From Paraburkholderia sp. BL23I1N1 (GTDB taxonomy: Bacteria; Pseudomonadota; Gammaproteobacteria; Burkholderiales; Burkholderiaceae), in the NCBI RefSeq assembly GCF_003610295.1, contig NZ_RAPV01000001.1, positions 248,001 to 312,000 of the forward strand: DNA of 64,000 bases, read 5' to 3'. Under the pieces are notes generated by a model. It ran no database searches. It was not told the DNA's origin and saw only the letters and a program-made list of their open reading frames with translations. The position numbers and the translations under genes are program-made. Positions 1 to 8,600 of the stretch are shown piece by piece (the first letter of the stretch is position 1; each line of letters opens with the position of its first letter).

Positions 1-950
1 CGGCGTTCGTAACACGAAACGATATCGGCCGGTTTGAAGCGTCTTCTGTCGGTCAGCGAGCTCAGCAGGATGCGTTGACGCCCGCGTGCGTCAACGCTCA
101 GAATCGCGCGTGCCTGCCAGAACTCAGGCAATCCGGGACATTTTTTTCGGGCCTGGGGCGACACACGCATGCGTACCATCTGGTCGCCGGGTTGACCTGC
201 CACCACGTCCCAGCACGTATTGGATTTGGCGGGAATGATGAAATGCCGATTCTGGCCGCCTGCGACCAGATTGCACAGGATCTGTGCCGACAGAAACCCT
301 TTGTCGAACACTGTGATGGAGTTCTCAGGTACGCGAGGGATGAGTTTGCCAGCCGATAGCATCTCGTTGATGCCGTAGGGGCCGAACTCGACGTCGCGCA
401 CCAGGTGCGTGGGAATGGCGGTGAGCGTCACTGCGCGCAGCTGGGGATAACTTCCCACCCGGTCGTGCACGCACGCCGGGGCACCGAAATGATCTCGGTT
501 GGCCGCGCTGTCGGGCGTGCGCAACGTCGTGCCGTCCAGGGCGAACAGCGAGAATCCTTTGAACTGATATTGCGCCTGATCCTGAGCGACCCAGTTGCGG
601 GCCGATTCGCGAAACAGCCAGGCCAGAGGCGCGGCTCCGATGCGCTGTCGTGCCTGAGCCACCGCGCTTTTGCTGACAAATGACGCGTCGCGTGCAGGTA
701 AGGCGAGATCAAGCTCGTCCACGACCTCGCTGATCGACTGATGACGGTACAGCGCCAGTGCGATGACCAGCCACACCACCTGCTGCGCCGGCAAACGTCG
801 CCGACGAATACTGGCCACACCGGTCGCCTGGACCGCATCCTCGATCCAATCGTAGGGCGGATGCTCGCCCAGCCGGTTCAGATCGACAGGCTGCTGCGAT
901 TCGACAAGATAGGTGAGGTCGTCGGCAAGCATGGCGATGCAAGTTAACAT
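1..950 (-). CDS. IS4-family transposase, 5' part (runs off left edge)
   Basis: The minus strand reads open from an ATG at 950 to the window edge, giving about 316 residues with no stop. The N-terminal part (ATGVASIRRRRLPAQQVV and onward) matches the IS4 transposase N-terminal domain. The DDE nuclease domain follows: a first aspartate in FALDGTTLRTPD and a second in TVFDKGFLSAQ. The glutamate region (Y..R...E) would begin just outside the window, where the last residues seen are CYERR. The known role is cut-and-paste transposition of its own element. The start at 950 is the first in-frame ATG; another lies at 932. Whether the gene is intact cannot be decided because the 3' end is missing. It sits downstream of hpt in the same orientation. 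Confidence 0.88.
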   Translation of the reverse strand, partial: MLTCIAMLADDLTYLVESQQPVDLNRLGEHPPYDWIEDAVQATGVASIRRRRLPAQQVVWLVIALALYRHQSISEVVDELDLALPARDASFVSKSAVAQARQRIGAAPLAWLFRESARNWVAQDQAQYQFKGFSLFALDGTTLRTPDSAANRDHFGAPACVHDRVGSYPQLRAVTLTAIPTHLVRDVEFGPYGINEMLSAGKLIPRVPENSITVFDKGFLSAQILCNLVAGGQNRHFIIPAKSNTCWDVVAGQPGDQMVRMRVSPQARKKCPGLPEFWQARAILSVDARGRQRILLSSLTDRRRFKPADIVSCYER

Positions 951-973
951 CGCCGTCCGCTGTTTACAACCGG

Positions 974-1024
974 TTTGTTTGGGTCAAACAAAAATGCCGT
1001 TCAGTTGCTTAACTGAACGGCATT
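974..1024. repeat. Two adjacent hairpins at the IS4 boundary
   Basis: Two perfect inverted repeats lie back to back. TTTGTTTG/CAAACAAA (974-981 and 985-992) has a 3-base loop. AATGCCGTTCAGTT/AACTGAACGGCATT (993-1006 and 1011-1024) has a 4-base loop. They lie between the transposase start and the end of hpt. The second may include the terminal inverted repeat of the element, or may block read-through transcription into the transposase. A GC palindrome (1026-1037) followed by T7 lies just to the right on the plus strand. Confidence 0.6.
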
Positions 1025-1090
1025 AGGCCCGCGGGCCGCTTTTTTTACGTCGATGCGCGCCGACAAGGGCGGCACTGAAGTAGCCAGGCT

Positions 1091-1642
1091 TTAAGCGCCC
1101 TCGGTCAGCGCACGAATAGTCTGCAGGTTGCGCCAGTAGCCCTTGGCGTCCATCCCGCAGCCGAACACGTAGCGGTCCGGCACTTCGAAACCACAGTAAT
1201 CCGGGCGCAGTGGCTTCGCCTTCGGGATGATCTTCTCGCACAGCACGGCGCTCAGGAAGCGCTTCGCGCCCATGGCGAGGATACGGTCGCGGATCGCGGC
1301 CATCGTCTCGCCTTCGTCGAGAATGTCGTCGAGCACCAGCACGACGCGATCCTTCACCGACTCGGCCGGCGCCACGCGCCACTGCATCTCATTGCCGCCT
1401 TTGGTGGTGTTGCGATAGCGGGTCAGGTGGATGTAGTCGAACTCGAGCGGGAAATCGAGGTGCGGCAGCAGCATGCCGGTGAACACCGCCGCGCCGCCCA
1501 TCACCGACAGCACGAGCGGAAAGTCCTCGCTCATCTCATTGCGGATAGCGGTAGCCATGCCGCTGATCGACGCGTTGACGTCATCGGCCGAAACGATTTC
1601 TTCGGAGTGGCTAAAAATGTGGAGAGCTTCTTCGCGGTTCAT
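1091..1642 (-). CDS. hpt: Hypoxanthine-guanine phosphoribosyltransferase
   Basis: This is a 183-residue type I phosphoribosyltransferase. It transfers phosphoribose from PRPP to hypoxanthine or guanine in cytoplasmic purine salvage. The PRPP-binding signature VVLVLDDILDEGETM lies at about residues 100-114, with the two acidic residues in place. The flexible-loop region RYRNTTKGG (about 75-83) and the C-terminal purine-contact region (FEVPDRYVFGCGMDAKGYWRN) are also present. The length is normal for bacterial Hpt. The start ATG at 1642 is the first in the frame. The gene lies 143 bases downstream of ffh on the same strand and is probably an independent or read-through unit. Exact base preference (guanine or hypoxanthine) cannot be read from the sequence. 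Confidence 0.93.
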   Translation of the reverse strand: MNREEALHIFSHSEEIVSADDVNASISGMATAIRNEMSEDFPLVLSVMGGAAVFTGMLLPHLDFPLEFDYIHLTRYRNTTKGGNEMQWRVAPAESVKDRVVLVLDDILDEGETMAAIRDRILAMGAKRFLSAVLCEKIIPKAKPLRPDYCGFEVPDRYVFGCGMDAKGYWRNLQTIRALTEGA

Positions 1643-1732
1643 GACGTCTGACGGGCGGTAACTGTATACATAGTGTGAGTGAGAGCGGCGGTGTGCGGTA
1701 CAGAATAAACCCGCATAAATCCGGAGTCAGCC

Positions 1733-1766
1733 GCGCGTGCCGTTGTTCATGCACGGAAGCACGCGC
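1733..1766 (-). terminator. Possible hairpin between ffh and hpt
   Basis: GCGCGTGC (1733-1740) and GCACGCGC (1759-1766) form an 8-bp stem 20 bases past the ffh stop. There is no T tract on the minus strand, so it is at best a weak or factor-dependent terminator, or an mRNA-stabilising hairpin. Confidence 0.3.
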
Positions 1767-1785
1767 GCCGCCGTCTTGCTAGAGC

Positions 1786-3153
1786 TTAGCGCATGCCGGG
1801 CATCATGCCCTTCATGCCGCGCATCATCTTCTGCAGATTGCCGCCCTTCAGCTTTTTCATCATCGTGCGCATCTGGTCGTACTGATTCAGCATGCGGTTG
1901 ACTTCCTGCACCTGCACGCCCGCGCCGGCGGCAATGCGGCGTTTGCGGGTGGCCTTGATCAGATCGGGCTTCGCGCGCTCCAGCGGTGTCATCGAATTGA
2001 TGATGCCTTCCATGCGGCGCATCTGCTTTTCGGCCTGGCCCATGTCGGCGCCGGCGGCAGCTTGCTGGAACTGGGCCGGCAGTTTGTCCATCAGCGACGA
2101 CAGGCCGCCCATGCCCTTCATTTGCGTGAGTTGCGCGCGGAAATCGTTGAGGTCGAAGTCGCCGCCTTTCTTGACCTTGTCGGCGAGCTTCTGCGCGGCC
2201 TGAACGTCCACGCCGCGCTGTGCTTCTTCGACGAGGGCGAGAATGTCGCCCATGCCGAGAATCCGGTTCGCCATGCGATCCGGATAGAAAATTTCGAGGC
2301 CGTCGAGCTTTTCGGCGACTCCGACGAACTTGATCGGCTTGCCCGTCACGTGGCGCACGGAGAGCGCAGCGCCGCCGCGCGAGTCGCCGTCGAGCTTGGT
2401 GAGGACCACGCCGGTGAGCGGCAATGCGTCGCTAAAGGCCTTCGCCGTGTTGACCGCGTCCTGACCGAGCATGGCGTCGACGACGAACAGCGTTTCCGCC
2501 GGTTTCAGCGTGCTGTGCAGCGCGGTGATTTCCTGCATCATCGCTTCGTCGATACCCAGACGGCCGGCCGTGTCGACCAGCAGCACGTCGTGATAGTGGC
2601 GCTTGGCCCAATCGACTGCGGCGATCGCGATATCGACCGGCTTCTGATCGGGTTCCGACGGGAAGAAGTCGGCACCGACCTGCTCGGTCACCATCTTCAA
2701 CTGCGCGATTGCAGCCGGGCGGTAAACGTCGCACGAGACGGTCAAGACCTTCTTCTTGTACTTTTCGCGCAGAAGCTTGGCGAGCTTGCCGACCGTGGTG
2801 GTCTTACCGGCGCCTTGCAGACCCGCCATCAGAATGACGGCTGGCGGCGTGACGGCGAGATTCAGTTCGACCGCCTTGCCTTCATAGTCGCCGCCGATGA
2901 TCGCGGTCAGCTCGCGCTGCACCACGCCGACCAGCGCCTGACCTGGCGACAGGCTGCTGATCACCTCTTCGCCAAGCGCTTTTTCTTTCACCTTGGCGAT
3001 GAATTCGCGCACGACGGGCAGTGCCACGTCCGCCTCGAGAAGCGCCAAGCGCACTTCGCGCAGCATTTCCTGGGTGTTCGCCTCGGTGAGCCGGGCTTCG
3101 CCGCGCAGTGTCTTGACGACGCGCGCCATCCGTTGAGTCAGATTGTCGAGCAT
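1786..3153 (-). CDS. ffh: Signal recognition particle GTPase Ffh (SRP54)
   Basis: This 455-residue protein binds 4.5S RNA and the signal sequences of nascent inner-membrane proteins, and delivers ribosomes to FtsY. The N domain covers about residues 1-100. The GTPase domain shows the P-loop GLQGAGKTTT (111-120), the switch motif DTAGR and the specificity motif TKLD. The C-terminal M domain is methionine-rich and ends GMKGMMPGMR. Length and domain order are typical. The 4.5S RNA gene is not in the window. The start at 3153 is supported by the conserved MLDNLTQRM beginning. The gene is divergent from the cytochrome c assembly gene at 3235, and they share an 81-base promoter region. Confidence 0.97.
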   Translation of the reverse strand: MLDNLTQRMARVVKTLRGEARLTEANTQEMLREVRLALLEADVALPVVREFIAKVKEKALGEEVISSLSPGQALVGVVQRELTAIIGGDYEGKAVELNLAVTPPAVILMAGLQGAGKTTTVGKLAKLLREKYKKKVLTVSCDVYRPAAIAQLKMVTEQVGADFFPSEPDQKPVDIAIAAVDWAKRHYHDVLLVDTAGRLGIDEAMMQEITALHSTLKPAETLFVVDAMLGQDAVNTAKAFSDALPLTGVVLTKLDGDSRGGAALSVRHVTGKPIKFVGVAEKLDGLEIFYPDRMANRILGMGDILALVEEAQRGVDVQAAQKLADKVKKGGDFDLNDFRAQLTQMKGMGGLSSLMDKLPAQFQQAAAGADMGQAEKQMRRMEGIINSMTPLERAKPDLIKATRKRRIAAGAGVQVQEVNRMLNQYDQMRTMMKKLKGGNLQKMMRGMKGMMPGMR

Positions 3154-3234
3154 GGGGTGCGATGAACAGTGCGGCCGGAGCGGGGCGCGATGCGGGAGAC
3201 GTCGCGGAGCAGGGGCCTAGTGTAAACTTCGAAT

Positions 3235-4170
3235 ATGGATATTGTACTGTATGCCCTCACTGCGCTCCTCTACGGCGGTCTCGCCGTGGCCGGCTGGCGC
3301 TCGCACCGGCACACCGCCGTGCGCCCCATGCTTGAGAGCGTGCCGGCGGTGCCCGTCGCCGCGGGCAGGCCGGGCGCATCGGGTTCGTCGGTTGCTTCCG
3401 GCATGAGCAGCTCGGGCCGCGCGCTGCTGTTTGTCGCGCTGCTGGCGCACGGCGTGCTGCTGCATACCACCATCTTTCCTCAGAACGCGATGGTGTTCGG
3501 TTTCGCGTTCGCGCTGTCGGCGATGTTCTGGCTCGGCGCCGGCATCTACTGGATCGAAAGTTTTTTCTTTCCGCTAGACGGCCTGCGTCTGCTGGTGTTG
3601 CCGCTCGCCTGCGTCGCTTCTTTATTACCGCTGGCATTCAATGGTGTGCGCGTGCTGCCGTATTCGGCCGCGCCGATGTTCAAGCTGCATTTCCTGATCG
3701 CCAATATCGCGTACGGTTTGTTCGCGATCGCGGCGCTGCACGCGATTCTGATGCTGATGGTCGAGCGGCGTCTGCACGCCATGCGCGGTGGCATGTCGCA
3801 ACGGAATGCGGCTGCGGCGGGCAACGGCTGGCTGTCGAGCTGGCTCGATACGCTGCCGCCGCTGCTCACTTTAGAAAAGTTGCTGTTCCGTCTGATCGGC
3901 GCCGGGTTCGTGCTGCTTACGCTCACGCTGGTGTCGGGCATCCTGTTCAGCGAGCAACTGGTCGATCGCGCATTGCGGCTCGATCACAAGACTGTCTTCG
4001 CGATTCTTTCCTGGGTGATGTTCGGCGCGCTGCTGACCGCGCGCAAGGTGTCCGGCTGGCGCGGCCGTGCGGCATTGCGCTGGGTGCTGGCGTCGTTCGT
4101 CGCGCTGCTGCTGGCGTACGTCGGCAGTCGTTTCGTATTCGAGGTGCTGTTGCACCGCGCTGTAGTGTGA
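3235..4170 (+). CDS. Cytochrome c assembly / CcsA-HemX-YpjD family membrane protein
   Basis: This is an integral inner-membrane protein of 311 residues with about eight hydrophobic segments. The C-terminal half carries the CcsA-type cytochrome c assembly domain: the segment around FKLHFLIANIAYGLFAIAALHAILM and the final membrane helices. Family members (YpjD/HemX/CorE-like) are linked to haem handling or metal efflux, and the precise role is not settled. It is divergent from ffh, a pairing common in proteobacteria, and 10 bases upstream of the PP0621-family gene, so the two are probably cotranscribed with ampD. The start ATG at 3235 is the only one placing the first membrane helix at the N-terminus. 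Confidence 0.85.
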   Translation: MDIVLYALTALLYGGLAVAGWRSHRHTAVRPMLESVPAVPVAAGRPGASGSSVASGMSSSGRALLFVALLAHGVLLHTTIFPQNAMVFGFAFALSAMFWLGAGIYWIESFFFPLDGLRLLVLPLACVASLLPLAFNGVRVLPYSAAPMFKLHFLIANIAYGLFAIAALHAILMLMVERRLHAMRGGMSQRNAAAAGNGWLSSWLDTLPPLLTLEKLLFRLIGAGFVLLTLTLVSGILFSEQLVDRALRLDHKTVFAILSWVMFGALLTARKVSGWRGRAALRWVLASFVALLLAYVGSRFVFEVLLHRAVV

Positions 4171-4180
4171 GTGTTCTGCC

Positions 4181-4522
4181 ATGCGACAAATTTTTCTGTT
4201 GATCCTGTTGTTCATCGTCGGCCAATGGCTGGTCAAGGCGCTGCGTCGTCATGACGCGCAAGCGTCGCAGCGCACGGGCGCTGGCGCGAATGGCGCCGCC
4301 GGTGCCAGTGGTGCCAGTGGTGCAAAAGGCCCGAACGGCGCGGCGCGTGGGCCGAATGCGCCGCAAGCGCAGCCGCAGCTCGCCGAACCGATGATCCGCT
4401 GTGCGGAGTGCGGCGTGCACGCGCCGAAGAGCGATTCCGTGGTGGTGGCGGGGCAGGCGTTCTGCAGCGCCGCGCACGCGCAGCGTCATGGCGCGCGTCC
4501 TTCGGGGCGCGACGCCCGATGA
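4181..4522 (+). CDS. PP0621-family small membrane-anchored protein
   Basis: The protein has 113 residues. A single N-terminal membrane helix (about 4-18, IFLLILLFIVGQWLVKAL) is followed by an Ala/Gly/Asn-rich disordered linker. It ends in a metal-binding-type module with CAECGVHAPKSD and FCSAAHAQRH, that is two cysteines, a later cysteine and histidines. This arrangement is that of the PP0621 family, whose function is unknown. Its stop overlaps the ampD start (ATGA), and it begins 10 bases after the YpjD-like gene, so it is the middle gene of a three-gene operon. Confidence 0.8.
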   Translation: MRQIFLLILLFIVGQWLVKALRRHDAQASQRTGAGANGAAGASGASGAKGPNGAARGPNAPQAQPQLAEPMIRCAECGVHAPKSDSVVVAGQAFCSAAHAQRHGARPSGRDAR

Positions 4523-5115
4523 GCGTCGCGTTTACCGTCGACGCCGACGGTTGGGTGAGCACCGCACGCAAACTGCCATCGCCGAATTTCGAAGCACGAC
4601 CCGAAGGCGCGGTGCCCACGCTGATCGTCGTGCACAACATCAGCCTGCCGCCCAATGAGTTCGGTGGCACGGCGATCGCCGAACTGTTCCTGAACACACT
4701 CGACTGCGACGCCCACCCGTACTACGACAAGCATCTGCGCGGCGTGCGGGTCTCGGCGCACTTCGTGATCCATCGCGACGGCGCGCTCGAGCAATTCGTG
4801 TCCTGCAACGAGCGCGCATGGCACGCCGGCCCATCGAATTTTTTCGGCCGCGAGCGCTGCAACGATTTCTCGATTGGCATCGAGCTGGAGGGCAGTGACG
4901 CAACTGCTTTCGAAGCGGCGCAATACCGCACGCTCGGCGCACTGGTGACGGCGCTCAAGGCGCGTTATCCGGTCGAAGGGCTTGCCGGTCACTCGGACAT
5001 TGCCCCCGGCCGCAAGACCGACCCAGGGCCCCATTTCGAGTGGCAACGTCTGCAGCGCGACACCGCGTTGGCGGATCAGTACTTCCCCTATCTCAAGTTT
5101 TCCAAAACGCCGTAA
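4519..5115 (+). CDS. ampD: 1,6-anhydro-N-acetylmuramyl-L-alanine amidase AmpD
   Basis: This 198-residue cytoplasmic amidase of the amidase_2/PGRP family removes the peptide from anhydro-muropeptides during peptidoglycan recycling, and so sets the signal seen by AmpR where that regulator exists. The zinc ligands are visible as the histidine of VVHNISLPP, the histidine in LAGHSDIAPGRKTDPGPHF and the downstream aspartate of KTDPGP. I chose the ATG at 4519, which overlaps the previous stop as ATGA and gives the conserved MSVAFTVDADGW start. A longer in-frame reading from 4408 runs through the PP0621 gene and is rejected. The length fits the family (about 185-200). Confidence 0.93.
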   Translation: MSVAFTVDADGWVSTARKLPSPNFEARPEGAVPTLIVVHNISLPPNEFGGTAIAELFLNTLDCDAHPYYDKHLRGVRVSAHFVIHRDGALEQFVSCNERAWHAGPSNFFGRERCNDFSIGIELEGSDATAFEAAQYRTLGALVTALKARYPVEGLAGHSDIAPGRKTDPGPHFEWQRLQRDTALADQYFPYLKFSKTP

Positions 5116-5244
5116 CGACCCTGCGTGCGACTTCGCGTGATGCGAGGAGAACAAGGCGCTGCCTTGTTCTCCGGGGAGTCGGCATCGCGCTGCGTTCGCG
5201 CCGCGCGATGCAAATGTCAAGCCTTCGAAAGCAAATAAATCGAT

Positions 5245-5272
5245 TTGACCTGTCTTGAAACTACACTATACT
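5245..5272 (+). promoter_or_regulatory. Candidate sigma-70 promoter of nrdA
   Basis: TTGACC (5245-5250) and TATACT (5267-5272) are separated by 16 bases. The -10 element lies inside the upstream NrdR box, which would let NrdR block RNA polymerase. Confidence 0.65.
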
Positions 5273-5309
5273 TGGTGCCTGAAATTCAGTTTTGCACTAT
5301 ATCTTGTGT
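5263..5309 (+). promoter_or_regulatory. Pair of NrdR boxes
   Basis: ACACTATACTTGGTGC (5263-5278) and GCACTATATCTTGTGT (5294-5309) both fit the NrdR consensus ACAcwATATwTwGTGt. Their start-to-start distance is 31 bases, about three helical turns, which is the known spacing of NrdR box pairs. They overlap and follow the nrdA promoter. Confidence 0.8.
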
Positions 5310-5314
5310 TGCTC

Positions 5315-5359
5315 TGTGCATAACCATGTGAATAACTGAGTGCACAACTGGGTGCATAA
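5315..5359 (-). promoter_or_regulatory. DnaA-box cluster downstream of nrdA promoter
   Basis: TGTGCATAA (5315-5323) and TGTGAATAA (5327-5335) are exact matches to the reverse complement of TTATNCACA, spaced 12 bases apart. GGTGCATAA (5351-5359) differs at one base. All three point the same way. DnaA control of nrdAB is established in E. coli; here it is inferred from the sites. Confidence 0.55.
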
Positions 5360-5497
5360 GTCGGCGGCGCCCACTCTCCGAGCATGGCGCCGCAGGCATT
5401 CCGGGCAGCGAAAAAATTCCTGCGGCGGTGCCGGTAGCGGGAACCGGCAACGTCCAGAAACATTCAGGAAAAGGGCCAGAAAGTGATCGCGATACAC

Positions 5498-5620
5498 ATG
5501 ATGAAGACCGTTATCAATTCGAACCAGGCTTCATCGCTGTCGCATCCCGCCACCCAGGCGAGCCAGCCGTTTTCCTGCACCCCATCGCTTGCGCACGCGG
5601 CGGCGCAGCGTTCGTTTTAA
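5498..5620 (+). CDS. Possible 40-codon leader ORF upstream of nrdA
   Basis: An ORF starting with two ATGs (5498 and 5501) encodes MMKTVINSNQASSLSHPATQ and continues to residue 40, ending at TAA 5618-5620, 45 bases before the nrdA ATG. Codon third positions are fairly GC-rich, as in real genes here. No strong ribosome-binding site precedes the ATG; an in-frame GTG at 5486 is better placed behind AGGAAAAGGG. The product has no recognisable domain, so it may be a chance ORF. Confidence 0.25.
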   Translation: MMKTVINSNQASSLSHPATQASQPFSCTPSLAHAAAQRSF

Positions 5621-5665
5621 TCCGCGGCTTTCTCCGCAACATTTCCAAGACCAGGAGCTTTGCAC

Positions 5666-8600
5666 ATGCAAACCACCGACAACTCGACGACCCGGTACGA
5701 GGGCTCACCGACTGGCCAGGCCTTCAGCCAGGCACAAGGCGCCCAGCCGCTCGCGCCGCAAGTGACCTACGCCGACTACAAGGTGATCCGCCGTAACGGC
5801 AGCGTGGTGTCGTTCGAACCGTCGAAAATCGCCATCGCCGTGACGAAGGCATTTCTGGCCGTCAACGGTGGTCAAGGCGCGGCGTCGGCACGCGTGCGCG
5901 AACTGGTCGAGCAACTCACGCAGAGCGTGGTGCGCGCACTCGTGCGCAGCCGTCCGAACGGCGGCACGTTCCATATTGAAGACATCCAGGATCAGGTCGA
6001 ACTCGCGCTGATGCGCGGCGGCGAACACAACGTCGCGCGTGCGTACGTGCTGTATCGCGAGAAGCGCACTCAGGCGCGCGGTCATGACGACCAGATTGTC
6101 GCCAGCACGCCGGGTCTGAACGTCACCGATAACGGCGTGACGCGTCCGCTCGATATGGCAGCGCTGCGCGGCGTCATCGAGTTGGCTTGCTCGAACCTGG
6201 GCGAGGTCGTGAGCGCCGATCCGATCATCGCGGAAACGGTCAAGAATCTGTACGACGGCGTGCCGATGAGCCAGGTCTACGACTCGGCAATCCTGGCTGC
6301 CCGCACGATGATCGAAAAAGACCCGGCCTACAGCCAGGTCACCGCACGCATTCTGCTGCACACGATCCGCCGCGAAATCCTCGAAGAGGAAGTCACGCAA
6401 ACGGAAATGGCCGACCGCTACGCCGAGTACTTCCCGCAATTCATCAAGCGCGGCGTGCAAGCCGAACTGCTCGACGACAAGCTACTGCAGTTCGACCTGA
6501 AGCGCCTCGGCGCGGCACTCGACAACAGCCGCGACCTGCAATTCGGCTACCTAGGCCTGCAAACGCTGTACGACCGCTACTTCCTGCATCACGACGGTGT
6601 GCGCATCGAAATGCCGCAGGCATTCTTTATGCGTGTGGCAATGGGTCTGTCGCTGAACGAGATCGACCGTGAAGCGCGCGCGATCGAGTTTTACAACGTG
6701 CTGTCGACCTTCGACTTCATGTCGTCCACGCCGACGCTGTTCAACTCGGGCACGCGCCGCTCGCAACTGTCGTCGTGCTACCTGACCACGGTGGACGATG
6801 ACCTCGACGGCATCTACGAAGCGCTGAAGGAAAACGCGCTGCTGTCGAAATTCGCCGGCGGTCTGGGCAACGATTGGACGCGTGTGCGTGCGCTCGGTTC
6901 GCACATCAAGGGCACCAACGGCAAGTCGCAAGGCGTGGTGCCGTTCCTGAAGGTCGTCAACGACACGGCGGTGGCGGTCAACCAGGGTGGCAAGCGCAAG
7001 GGCGCGGTCTGCGCGTACCTGGAAACGTGGCACCTGGACATCGAAGAATTCCTCGAGCTGCGTAAGAACACGGGCGACGACCGTCGCCGCACCCACGACA
7101 TGAACACGGCGAACTGGATTCCCGACCTGTTCATGAAGCGTGTGATGGAAGGGGGCGACTGGACGCTGTTCTCGCCGTCCACCTGCCCGGATCTGCATGA
7201 CAAGTTCGGCGCGGAATTCGAAACGGCTTACACGTCTTACGAAGACAAGGTCGCGCGCGGCGAGATCAAGCTGTTCAAGAAGCTTCCGGCGGCGCAACTG
7301 TGGCGCAAGATGCTGGGCATGCTGTTCGAAACCGGCCATCCGTGGATCACGTTCAAGGATCCGTGCAACGTGCGCTCGCCGCAACAGCACGTCGGCGTCG
7401 TCCACTCGTCGAACCTGTGCACGGAAATCACCCTGAACACCAGCGACGCCGAAATCGCAGTCTGCAACCTGGGCTCGGTGAACCTCGTCGCCCACCTGAA
7501 GGAACAGGCCGACGGCACCCTGGCGCTCGACCACGACAAGCTGAAGCGCACCGTCAGCGTGGCGATGCGCATGCTCGACAACGTGATCGACATCAACTAC
7601 TACGCGGTGGCCAAGGCGCGTAACTCGAACCTGAAGCACCGTCCGGTCGGCATGGGCATCATGGGCTTCCAGGACTGCCTGCACCTGCTGCGCACGCCGT
7701 ACGCGTCGCAAGAGGCTGTCGCGTTCGCCGACACGTCGATGGAAGCGGTCTGCTACTACGCCTACTACGCGTCGACGGAACTGGCGCAGGAACGCGGCCG
7801 TTACTCCAGCTACCGCGGCTCGCTGTGGGATCGCGGCATCCTCCCGCAAGACTCGGTGAAGCTGCTGGCCGAAGCGCGTGGCGGTTATGTGGAAGTCGAT
7901 TCGAGCGAATCGATGGACTGGACCGAACTGCGTTCGCGTATCGCCACCTACGGCATGCGCAACTCGAACTGCGTCGCGATCGCGCCGACGGCGACGATCT
8001 CGAACATCATCGGGGTGTCGGCCTGTATCGAACCGACGTTCCAGAACCTGTATGTGAAGTCGAATCTGTCGGGCGAATTCACGGTGGTCAACGACTACCT
8101 GGTGCGCGACCTGAAGGAACGCGGTCTGTGGGACGAAGTGATGGTCGCCGACCTGAAGTACTTCGACGGCACGCTCTCGCGCATCGACCGCATCCCGGCC
8201 GACCTCCGCGCGATCTACGCGACCGCGTTCGAACTCGATCCGGTGTGGCTGGTCGAAGCGGCTTCGCGTCGTCAGAAGTGGATCGACCAGGCCCAGTCGC
8301 TGAACATCTACATGGGCGGCGCCTCGGGTAAGAAGCTCGACGAAATCTACAAGCTCGCATGGGTGCGTGGCCTGAAGACGACCTACTACCTCCGCACGAT
8401 GGCGGCGACGCACGTCGAGAAGTCGACGGTGGCGCACGGCGCGCTGAACGCGGTGAGCTCGGGTGGTGGCGAAGGCTCGGGCGGCGCGGGTGGAGTCGGC
8501 GGTGGCGCGGCAGGCGGCTTCGGCGCGAGCGGTGGTTCAGCTTCGGGCGGCATCCAGGTCGCGGCGGCAGCACCGGCAGTTGCAGTCGAAGCAGCACCGG

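Larger units (their letters stand above)
5116..5665 (+). other. 550-base leader and control region of nrdA
   Basis: This stretch holds no established gene. It contains the nrdA promoter, two NrdR-type boxes, a cluster of DnaA-type boxes, a possible 40-codon leader ORF and the nrdA ribosome-binding site AGGAG (5653-5657, 8 bases before the ATG). The upstream part (5116-5240) shows no clear signal. Confidence 0.8.

Noticed and set aside
1026..1046. GC palindrome plus T7 as a terminator of hpt
   Set aside because: The T run is on the plus strand, whereas hpt is on the minus strand; it cannot terminate hpt.
5540..5600. Possible tRNA-like T-arm (TTCGAACC) in the nrdA leader
   Set aside because: No acceptor stem, anticodon arm or CCA context around it.
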